55,176 bases of DNA from RUG13409 sp045616985. GTDB lineage: Bacteria; Bacillota; Clostridia; Peptostreptococcales; Anaerovoracaceae. The stretch spans positions 1-55,176 of the forward strand of contig JAZLHU010000019.1 in assembly GCA_045616985.1 (NCBI GenBank), read 5' to 3'. Below the pieces are notes generated by a model. The model saw only the letters and a program-made list of their open reading frames with translations, was not told the DNA's origin and ran no database searches. Made by a program: the position numbers and the translations under genes. Of this stretch, positions 7,637 to 13,760 are shown one piece after another. Every line of letters begins with the position of its first letter. Position 1 is the stretch's first letter.

Positions 7637-7686
7637 AACAATACCTTTGATATATAATCTGTGCGGCGAACACGGCAAGAGGTTTT

Positions 7687-8103
7687 ATGCTGCGTTCGTT
7701 TTTTATTTTATTGATTCTTTTATATGCAAGCTGCCGGGATATTAAGACAATGGAAATACCCGATCACTGTTTTGTTCTTATACTGATTTTATCACAAGAG
7801 ACACATCCGGTTGTGTTTTTTTCGGTATTTTTTTTGTACGGATCTATAATTGCAATATGCACACTGTTAAAGAAAAATATCCCAATGGGGTTTGGAGATA
7901 TTAAGGTGTTTGCCGCAATCGGGTTTGTGTACGGATTTGAGTACTTATCCTGCCTGTTTTGCTTTTCTTCGGTAATATGCGGCGCATATTGTCTTATAAG
8001 ACTGATATTTTCAAAAAACAAAGCAGCCTTTTTAAAAGGAAACATTCCGTACATGCCGTTTATATTATGCGGCTTTATTTTAACGGAAATCCTTTCTTTG
8101 TAA
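7687..8103 (+). CDS. Small A24-type prepilin peptidase (TadV/CpaA-like)
   Basis: 138 aa with about five membrane helices. It has the two aspartates of aspartic prepilin peptidases: RDIKTMEIPD (Asp18) and the GFGD motif in MGFGDIK (Asp71). It lacks the N-terminal methylase domain of PilD, as in TadV/CpaA forms. Such enzymes cleave type IV-like prepilin leaders at the membrane. AAGAGG precedes the ATG by 4 nt. It is the only plus-strand gene in the core part of the window and overlaps the convergent queT gene by 29 bp. No pilin or secretion genes are nearby, so its substrate must be elsewhere. Confidence 0.85.
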   Translation: MLRSFFILLILLYASCRDIKTMEIPDHCFVLILILSQETHPVVFFSVFFLYGSIIAICTLLKKNIPMGFGDIKVFAAIGFVYGFEYLSCLFCFSSVICGAYCLIRLIFSKNKAAFLKGNIPYMPFILCGFILTEILSL

Positions 8104-8551
8104 TGAAAGCCGAAAGCGGCAGGCCCAGGGCATAAACAGGAACAAGCTCCTCCGCAGATATAAGCAGCATACAAATAAAAGGACTTGAAAAGCCGTATAT
8201 ATGATGCAGCATTAAGCCTACTATTACGCCGTTTGAGAACACATTGATAAGAGGCGCGATATATTTCCTGCTTCTGAGCTTATACATTCCGAAACATCCG
8301 ATCAGACTTGCAAGGCTTCCAAGTACAACATCCCAAACACCGCCTCCGCCAAGAAGATTTGCCAGAAGGCATCCGATGGTGATGCCGGGAACAGCGGCAG
8401 GGGTAAACAAAGAGAAAACACACAAAGCCTCGGAAAATCTTATCTGAAAAACCCCAAAAGAAATCGGGGCAAGGATCAGGGTAAGCGCTGCGTATACAGC
8501 AGCTATTATTGCAGCATTTGCTATAAATGATGAATTGTTTTTCTTTGGCAT
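8075..8551 (-). CDS. queT: QueT-family transporter, ECF substrate-binding (S) component
   Basis: 158 aa with five to six membrane helices. It matches the QueT family, which imports a queuosine precursor (preQ0, preQ1 or a related base) as the S component of ECF transporters. The family marker is FQIRFSEALCVF; GGGGVWDVVLGSLASL and ISAEELVPVYALGLP are also typical. It is the last gene of the operon ecfA1-ecfA2-ecfT-queT, 8 bp after ecfT, so it has a dedicated energising module beside it. The ribosome site AGGTGAT precedes the ATG. Its 3' end overlaps the convergent prepilin-peptidase gene. Substrate identity is by family only. Confidence 0.88.
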   Translation of the reverse strand: MPKKNNSSFIANAAIIAAVYAALTLILAPISFGVFQIRFSEALCVFSLFTPAAVPGITIGCLLANLLGGGGVWDVVLGSLASLIGCFGMYKLRSRKYIAPLINVFSNGVIVGLMLHHIYGFSSPFICMLLISAEELVPVYALGLPLSAFITKKGFPLK

Positions 8552-8559
8552 ATCATCAC

Positions 8560-9369
8560 CTATATAAATGCGATGTATCCTGAAGCTGTAACTGCAGCAA
8601 AATACACAATAACTATTACAGCCGATACGGTATCGGAAGATTTGAGCTTCATCTCATTCATTCTGGTTCTGCCCTCGCCTCCGTGATAGCATCTTGCTTC
8701 CATTGCCATTGCAAGATCTCCGGCAATCCGAAAGGCAGAGACAAACAAAGGCACAAGCAGCGGAATCAAAGCCTTGGCCTTTTGTTTTATTCCTCCGTTT
8801 TCAAAATCGGCCCCTCTTGCCTGCTGAGCCTTCATGATCTTATCGGTCTCATCAAGAAGCGTTGGGATAAATCTTAATGCAATGGTCATCATCATTGCAA
8901 TTTCATGTGCCGGTACGCCGATTTTTGAAAGCGGCTTCATAAGCCTTTCAAGACCATCCGTAAGTGCAATAGGCTTGGTTGTAAGTGTAAGAAGCGAAGA
9001 TCCGAAAATAAGAAGAACAAGTCTTACTGCCATAAAAAAGGCCCTTTGAATTCCCTCTATTGTAAGACTGAGCTTCCAAACGGAGAAAACAACCTCTCCG
9101 GGCGTGCAGAATGCATTTACAACAGCAGTCAGAATAATCAATAATACAATGGATTTAAGTCCCCTGGTCATAAAATTAAACGGAACTTTTGAAATGATTA
9201 TTACTGCAGCAATAAAAATAATCGGAAGTACAAAAACAATTATGGACTTAACCAAAAATAAGGACACCAGATAAAGGAGTGCGGAAATAATCTTCACTCT
9301 CGGGTCCAGGCTGTGAACCGCCGATTCGGCCGGATAGTATTGACCTAAGGTTATGTCTCTTATTGCCAT
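8560..9369 (-). CDS. ecfT: ECF transporter transmembrane component EcfT
   Basis: 269 aa with about five membrane helices. EcfT links the ATPases to the S component. The coupling-helix motifs are AQQARG at 181-186 and EARCYHGG at 224-231, the two Ala/Glu-x-Arg-Gly type signatures that dock onto EcfA1 and EcfA2. The N-terminal LDPRVKI is also typical. The start overlaps the ecfA2 stop by one base (TAATG), and queT follows after 8 bp. In many Bacillota this module is shared by several S components; here the genetic pairing is with QueT. Confidence 0.95.
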   Translation of the reverse strand: MAIRDITLGQYYPAESAVHSLDPRVKIISALLYLVSLFLVKSIIVFVLPIIFIAAVIIISKVPFNFMTRGLKSIVLLIILTAVVNAFCTPGEVVFSVWKLSLTIEGIQRAFFMAVRLVLLIFGSSLLTLTTKPIALTDGLERLMKPLSKIGVPAHEIAMMMTIALRFIPTLLDETDKIMKAQQARGADFENGGIKQKAKALIPLLVPLFVSAFRIAGDLAMAMEARCYHGGEGRTRMNEMKLKSSDTVSAVIVIVYFAAVTASGYIAFI

Positions 9370-10175
9370 TACGTTAAATAATCAAGTATCACTGATGCCG
9401 TTTCGTCAAAGCTTATGGCATCACATGAAACATCCATTCCCTTTTCTTTTAAGCTGTGCAGGAATTCCGTGCATGACGGAAGGCCGAGGCCCATTTCCTT
9501 TAATTCCTTTTCTCTTGAAAACACTTCCTTCGGAGAAGCATCCATAACAAGCCTGCCCTTATCAATTACAAGAACGTGCGAAGCAAGCTTTGCCACATCA
9601 TCCATATTGTGAGAAACGATGATCGTTGTCATCTGATATTCCCGTCTTATTCTTGAAATCATTTCAAGAATTTCATTATGACCCTTAGGATCAAGACCGG
9701 CGGCAGGCTCATCCAATATTAAAACCTCCGGTCTCATTGCAAGAACGCCGGCAATGGCAACTCTTCTCTTTTCGCCGCCCGAAAGATTAAACGGACTCTG
9801 ATTTCCCTTTTCCTCTGCATCAATACCAACAAGCTTAAGGGCGTATCCGGCTCTTTTTATGCACTCTTCTTCTGATAATCCGAGGTTTTTAGGTCCGAAG
9901 CAAACATCCTTTAACACGCTTTCTTCAAAAAGCTGGTATTCGGGATATTGGAACACGATGCCAACCTTTTTAAAATCCGCAATAACCTCTCCGCTGCCCG
10001 GCTTTAAAAGCCCTGCAAGAAGCTGCACAAGTGTAGTTTTACCCGAACCGGTATGCCCGATGATCGCAGCAAAATCTCCGTGCGGCACAACAAAAGAGAC
10101 GTCCGATACAGCCTTGGCTGCAAAAGGCATTCCTTCAGAATATGTATAGCTTATGTTTTTTACTTCAATTTGCAT
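9369..10175 (-). CDS. ecfA2: ECF transporter ATPase EcfA2
   Basis: 268 aa ABC ATPase. Walker A GHTGSGKT is at 40-47, the signature LSGGEKRR at 131-138 and Walker B with the catalytic Glu ILDEP at 153-157, all intact. Q-loop FQYPEYQLF is typical of the EcfA2 branch. It pairs with EcfA1 as a heterodimer to power vitamin/base uptake. The start lies inside the 3' end of ecfA1 (16-bp overlap), so translation is probably coupled. Confidence 0.95.
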   Translation of the reverse strand: MQIEVKNISYTYSEGMPFAAKAVSDVSFVVPHGDFAAIIGHTGSGKTTLVQLLAGLLKPGSGEVIADFKKVGIVFQYPEYQLFEESVLKDVCFGPKNLGLSEEECIKRAGYALKLVGIDAEEKGNQSPFNLSGGEKRRVAIAGVLAMRPEVLILDEPAAGLDPKGHNEILEMISRIRREYQMTTIIVSHNMDDVAKLASHVLVIDKGRLVMDASPKEVFSREKELKEMGLGLPSCTEFLHSLKEKGMDVSCDAISFDETASVILDYLT

Positions 10176-11017
10176 AAATAATCAGCTAAAGCCTCATCGG
10201 TTATTATTTCTTCAGGTATATCAATTCCGTTCTGCCTCAGGCATTTTGCAAGCTTTGCGGCAAACGGAAGCTCAAGCGAAATATCCGCAAGCTTTTCTGC
10301 ATTGCTTCCGCTGAAAATCCTTTCAGGTACATCATCAAGAAAAACACTTCCTTTGTGCAATGCTATGATACGATCTGCCTTTGCGGCCTCTTCCATAAAG
10401 TGCGTAATTAAAATAACTGTTGTACCCTTTTTATGAATATCCTCAATAATACTCATAATTTCAGCTCTTCCCGACGGATCAAGCATAGCAGTTGATTCAT
10501 CAAAAACAAGACACTCGGGATCCATAGCAAGCACCCCTGCTATGGCAATTCTTTGCTTTTGTCCTCCTGAGAGAAGATGCGGACCCTTTTTTCTGTACTC
10601 CGTCATGGAAACCCTTTCCAATGCTTCATCTACCCTTTTTCGTATTTCCGAAGGTTCAACCCCGATGTTTTCCGGACCGAAAGCCACATCATCTTCAACC
10701 ACAGACGATACAAGCTGGTTATCCGGGTTTTGAAAAACCATACCGACCTTTCGCCTGATATTGATGGGATCTTCTTTCGATGTATCCATACCGTCAACAA
10801 TAACGCTGCCGCTTTCGGGAAGCAAAAGCGCATTAAACTGCTTGGCCAGAGTGGATTTACCCGAACCGTTGCTTCCGACAATTGCAACAAAAGAACCACG
10901 CGCTATTTCCAAAGAGATGCTGTGCAAAACCTCTTTTTTACAGACAGAACCTGATTCATCTTCGCTTTCGTAAGCAAATGTCAGATTATTTATTTGTATA
11001 ATTGCATCTTTTGCCAT
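10160..11017 (-). CDS. ecfA1: ECF transporter ATPase EcfA1
   Basis: 285 aa from the ATG at 11017, the position that fits the family start (MAKDAIIQINNLTF). Walker A is GSNGSGKS (48-55), signature LSGGQKQR (149-156), Walker B VFDES (171-175); Ser in place of the usual Pro after the catalytic Glu is common in EcfA1. No Shine-Dalgarno lies between the start and the terminator hairpin, whose T-run ends 3 nt upstream. The frame stays open back to another ATG at 11062, running through the hairpin. First gene of ecfA1-ecfA2-ecfT-queT; expression is probably controlled by the leader at 11018-11128. Confidence 0.93.
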   Translation of the reverse strand: MAKDAIIQINNLTFAYESEDESGSVCKKEVLHSISLEIARGSFVAIVGSNGSGKSTLAKQFNALLLPESGSVIVDGMDTSKEDPINIRRKVGMVFQNPDNQLVSSVVEDDVAFGPENIGVEPSEIRKRVDEALERVSMTEYRKKGPHLLSGGQKQRIAIAGVLAMDPECLVFDESTAMLDPSGRAEIMSIIEDIHKKGTTVILITHFMEEAAKADRIIALHKGSVFLDDVPERIFSGSNAEKLADISLELPFAAKLAKCLRQNGIDIPEEIITDEALADYLCKLK

Positions 11018-11030
11018 TACAAAAAAAATG

Positions 11031-11055
11031 AGGGGCGGGCCCAAAGCCTGCCCCT
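11031..11055 (-). terminator. Intrinsic terminator in the ecf-queT leader (attenuator candidate)
   Basis: On the minus strand AGGGGCAGGC, a short loop, then GCCCGCCCCT form a GC-rich stem with one mismatch, followed by eight Ts at 11021-11028. It lies between the promoter at 11135-11163 and the ecfA1 start at 11017, so transcripts must pass it. GGCAGG in its 5' arm (complement of 11047-11052) could instead pair with CCTGTC near the transcript start (complement of 11118-11123). Confidence 0.85.
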
Positions 11056-11065
11056 GATTCATACT

Positions 11066-11110
11066 CTAATTCATCGCCGGTATACCGTTCACAACAGCAC
11101 CGGTTTCCAT
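11066..11110 (-). CDS. Possible 14-codon leader peptide
   Basis: The minus strand encodes METGAVVNGIPAMN then TAG, inside the ecf-queT leader. A weak AGG lies just before the ATG. The next in-frame ATG is at 11062, 3 nt after the stop, and the frame continues through the terminator hairpin into ecfA1. The ORF overlaps a stem-loop (11077-11103), so it may be fortuitous. Asn codons, which are read by a queuosine-type tRNA, occur at positions 8 and 14. Confidence 0.3.
   Translation of the reverse strand: METGAVVNGIPAMN
11077..11103 (-). promoter_or_regulatory. Stem-loop in the ecf-queT leader (candidate aptamer or anti-antiterminator)
   Basis: CCGGT pairs with ACCGG, with an inner GCTGTT/AACGGT stem and a 3-nt loop; a 2-nt bulge separates the helices. 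It lies between the promoter and the terminator. I do not recognise a known riboswitch consensus, including preQ1 class I. Confidence 0.55.
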
Positions 11111-11134
11111 GCCTATTGACAGGTACGCAGAAAT

Positions 11135-11163
11135 ATTATATGTTTTTGAGCAAATTATGTCAA
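11135..11163 (-). promoter_or_regulatory. Consensus sigma-A promoter of the ecf-queT operon
   Basis: Minus strand TTGACA (complement of 11158-11163), 17-bp spacer, TATAAT (complement of 11135-11140): a perfect match to both boxes. Predicted transcription start near 11128, giving a leader of about 110 nt before ecfA1. It lies just downstream of the fixX terminator. Confidence 0.9.
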
Positions 11164-11165
11164 TG

Positions 11166-11192
11166 AAAAAGGAGCCCGAAAGCTCCTTTTTT
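11166..11192. terminator. Bidirectional terminator after fixX
   Basis: GGAGC, a 6-nt loop and GCTCC, with A-runs and T-runs on both sides. It closes the lutC-lutBA-prenyltransferase-fixC-fixX operon. Confidence 0.85.
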
Positions 11193-11211
11193 ATCATTAA
11201 ACCATGAGTAA

Positions 11212-11496
11212 TCAGCCTTGACGGAATGAAACGCCGACACCGCTTTCCGGGTGGTTCCAGCTCTTAACGATTTTGTCATGCGACAAAACTCTGCAGGTTC
11301 CGCACTCAAGACATCCGAGATGGCTGAATGAGAAGTTTCCGTCGATATATTTATAGCATCCTGCCGGACAGGCAAGGACAAGCTTTTGGATCTCTTCTAT
11401 ATCCTTGCACTGAAGATCTACATCAATATGTGAGTTATGATCGTCTGTGTTAAAGAGATTAACAGCAAGCTTATCATCAATAGACATCTTTTTCAT
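11212..11496 (-). CDS. fixX: FixX-type ferredoxin-like protein
   Basis: 94 aa from the ATG at 11496, preceded by GGAGG. It carries cysteines for a 4Fe-4S cluster: CPAGC (Cys43, Cys47) and LGCLECGTC (Cys62, Cys65, Cys68), the FixX arrangement. FixX works with FixC to pass electrons from an electron-transferring flavoprotein to quinone or another acceptor. Its start lies 1 bp after the fixC stop, and it is the last gene of the lut operon. Together FixC and FixX correspond to a split ETF:quinone oxidoreductase. No etfAB (fixBA) genes are present in this window. Confidence 0.88.
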   Translation of the reverse strand: MKKMSIDDKLAVNLFNTDDHNSHIDVDLQCKDIEEIQKLVLACPAGCYKYIDGNFSFSHLGCLECGTCRVLSHDKIVKSWNHPESGVGVSFRQG

Positions 11497-11497
11497 A

Positions 11498-12790
11498 TTA
11501 AAGTACCTCCATTGCTTTTCCCAAGAATCCGATAAGATCCTGTGCTGTTGTATGTTCGCAAACCGCATTTGCTGCCGTCATGGCAATTGACTTCGGTCTT
11601 CCGCCGTCAACAACAAACATAGAAGCAAGAACTTCATCGGCAATTTCAGGAACATCGTTAAAGATCGCATGTTCAGCAAGAAGTTCAGGGAATCCTGCAG
11701 CCTTCTTCATGTCTGCAAATACGAAGCTGTTTTCAAGATATTTTTCGTAAATCGAAAGTGTTTCAGCATCGAATCTTCCTGCAGCCTTTGCATGCTTAAC
11801 TGCTTCTGCAGCAAGTCTTCCTGATTCAACAGCAAAATCCATACCGCGAACTGTGTAGCCCTGGTTGATAACAAATGCTGCCGCATCGCCTGCAACCAGC
11901 ACTCCGTCTCTGTAAAGCTCGGGAATCATACGGAAGCCTTCTTCTGTTACAAGATGACCGGAATATTCAATCATCTCGCCGCCCTCGATAAGAGGAGCTA
12001 CTGCAGGATGAGCCTTGAATCTTTCAACCATCTCCGTTACGGGAACTTCGGATCTTCCGATGTCGGAAAGTGTTGCAACGATACCGATGGAAACGCTGTC
12101 CTTATTTGTATAAACAAATCCGCCGCCGAGATTTCCGTCTGTAGGGTCGCCGCAAACCATCATGGCTGCGCCTTCACCTGATACAAGGCCAAATCTCTTG
12201 TTGATTTCTTCTTCCGAAAGCTTGATAACTTCCTTTGCGCCTACTGCGACCTGACCGGGAAGAATTTCCTTCTTCATTCCAAGCTGCCGGGCAAGAAGTG
12301 AATTAACACCATCAGCAAGAATCACAACATCGGCATCATATTGTTCTTCGCCGCACTTAATGCCCGTAACCTTTCCGTCTGTTACAACACATTCATCAAC
12401 TCTGAATCCCGTAGCTATCATGGCACCTGCTTCTTCAGCCTTGCCTGCAAGCCACTGATCGAATTTGCTGCGAAGCACCGTATAGGAAGCGCAGTTTGCA
12501 GCACCGAGCTTTGGACTTTGGTATCCGATCGTTACTGCGCCGTCTTTTGTTTGCAGAGAGATTGTTTCCTTAACAACCTTTCTTTCAACAGGAGCCTCAT
12601 TTGCGAAGCCCGGAATTATCTTTTCAAGGCTGTGGCCGTAAAGACGACCGCCTGTCATGTTCTTAGCACCACAGTAATCACCGCGTTCGATTACCATTGT
12701 TTCGTAACCGTCCTTGGCAAGTACGTATGCTGCGGTAAGACCAGCAAGGCCGCCACCAACTATGATGACGTCAAACTTTTCTTCGCTCAT
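11498..12790 (-). CDS. fixC: FixC-type FAD-dependent oxidoreductase (ETF:quinone oxidoreductase-like)
   Basis: 430 aa flavoprotein. The N-terminal dinucleotide-binding motif is VIIVGGGLAGLTAAYVLAKDG, followed by an acidic residue that binds the ribose. A later LVAGDAAAFVINQGYTVRGMD segment is the second FAD motif of the GR2 family and is typical of FixC/ETF-QO. It probably accepts electrons from an electron-transferring flavoprotein or from the adjacent Lut complex and works with FixX (inference from adjacency). GAGG precedes the ATG, and the gaps to its neighbours are 1 bp on each side. Confidence 0.92.
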   Translation of the reverse strand: MSEEKFDVIIVGGGLAGLTAAYVLAKDGYETMVIERGDYCGAKNMTGGRLYGHSLEKIIPGFANEAPVERKVVKETISLQTKDGAVTIGYQSPKLGAANCASYTVLRSKFDQWLAGKAEEAGAMIATGFRVDECVVTDGKVTGIKCGEEQYDADVVILADGVNSLLARQLGMKKEILPGQVAVGAKEVIKLSEEEINKRFGLVSGEGAAMMVCGDPTDGNLGGGFVYTNKDSVSIGIVATLSDIGRSEVPVTEMVERFKAHPAVAPLIEGGEMIEYSGHLVTEEGFRMIPELYRDGVLVAGDAAAFVINQGYTVRGMDFAVESGRLAAEAVKHAKAAGRFDAETLSIYEKYLENSFVFADMKKAAGFPELLAEHAIFNDVPEIADEVLASMFVVDGGRPKSIAMTAANAVCEHTTAQDLIGFLGKAMEVL

Positions 12791-12791
12791 A

Positions 12792-13757
12792 TCATTTTTC
12801 CTCCAAGTTTTTAACTAACTGTTTGAGAAGATCTTTTGCATCTGCGTTCGGAAGTATATCCAAAAGCCGATGTATCTTTTGCGAATAATCCTTGATTGCA
12901 GCCCGTGTGTATTCAACACCGCCAAGCAAAGCAACCAATTCTTCCGCACTGCTTATTTCTTTTTCACTGAGAGAGATTTTTGCATTTTTCTGCATCATGC
13001 TGCGGAGCTTTCCCTGAGCATCATTTTTAAGTGCCGCCAGAACAGGCATGGTATATATTCCTTCGGCAAAGTCCTTGTGAGCCTCTTTACCAAGATGATA
13101 TTTATCTGCGGTAAAGTCCAAAAGGTCATCACGAAGCTGGAACATACAGCCAAGATATTCACCAAGCTCTGCAAGGGTCTGCGCATTCTTTTTGTTTGCT
13201 CCCGCTTCGCTTGCTCCTATAAGACAAGCTGTCTTAAAGAGCGCTGCGGTTTTCCCTTTGATATTTTCAAGATACTGAGCAATGCTTGTATCCTCCTTGT
13301 ATCTGCAAAGTGCCTGCCCTATTTCTCCTTCGCACATGCTTTCAATTGCACAAGACAAGAGCTTTGACGATTCGTTCAGCTTTTCTGCAGCTTCGTAATA
13401 ATTGATGCGGGCCATAAGAAAATCTCCTGCATATACAGCAGCGTCTTTGCCATACTTGCTCTGAATGGAAGGTCTGCCCCTCCGAAAATCGGATTCATCA
13501 ACTATGTCGTCGTGGATAAGCGATGCAAGGTGAGTAAGCTCAACCATAGCTGCAAGCATATGGAGCTTGTCTTTCTTTTCGCTATACTTGGCACCGAACT
13601 GACTGCACAAAAGCAGCAGTCTTGCTCTGATCATTTTGCCGTCCGTGTCAATGGCATCGTCTAATACTTTACCAACCCTTGAATCGGCAAAATCATGTTG
13701 TGCAATTTTGTGCATGCATTGCTTAACGTCTGCAATAGCTTTGTCCTGTGTTTTCAA
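12792..13757 (-). CDS. Polyprenyl diphosphate synthase (trans-isoprenyl type)
   Basis: 321 aa. It extends allylic diphosphates with isopentenyl diphosphate units. The first aspartate-rich motif is HDDIVDESD (Asp83, Asp84, Asp87) and the second RDDLLD (Asp210, Asp211, Asp214). The residues before the first motif are small (Leu-Ile-His), consistent with a medium- to long-chain product such as a menaquinone side chain; the exact length cannot be read. The start codon is TTG at 13757, 3 nt after the lutBA stop; a GAGAGG lies about 13 nt upstream. Its place between lutBA and fixC is unusual and suggests a quinone-linked role. Confidence 0.88.
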   Translation of the reverse strand: MKTQDKAIADVKQCMHKIAQHDFADSRVGKVLDDAIDTDGKMIRARLLLLCSQFGAKYSEKKDKLHMLAAMVELTHLASLIHDDIVDESDFRRGRPSIQSKYGKDAAVYAGDFLMARINYYEAAEKLNESSKLLSCAIESMCEGEIGQALCRYKEDTSIAQYLENIKGKTAALFKTACLIGASEAGANKKNAQTLAELGEYLGCMFQLRDDLLDFTADKYHLGKEAHKDFAEGIYTMPVLAALKNDAQGKLRSMMQKNAKISLSEKEISSAEELVALLGGVEYTRAAIKDYSQKIHRLLDILPNADAKDLLKQLVKNLEEK

Positions 13758-13760
13758 AGC

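Noticed and set aside
11066..11068. TAG at the end of the leader ORF as a readthrough (pyrrolysine) codon joining it to ecfA1
   Set aside because: No evidence for pyrrolysine use in the window; ordinary genes here do not depend on TAG readthrough, and a restart ATG lies 3 nt later.
11018..11128. Known preQ1 class I riboswitch upstream of the ecf-queT operon
   Set aside because: The short H-type pseudoknot with its A-rich tail before the ribosome site is not visible; only generic stems are seen.
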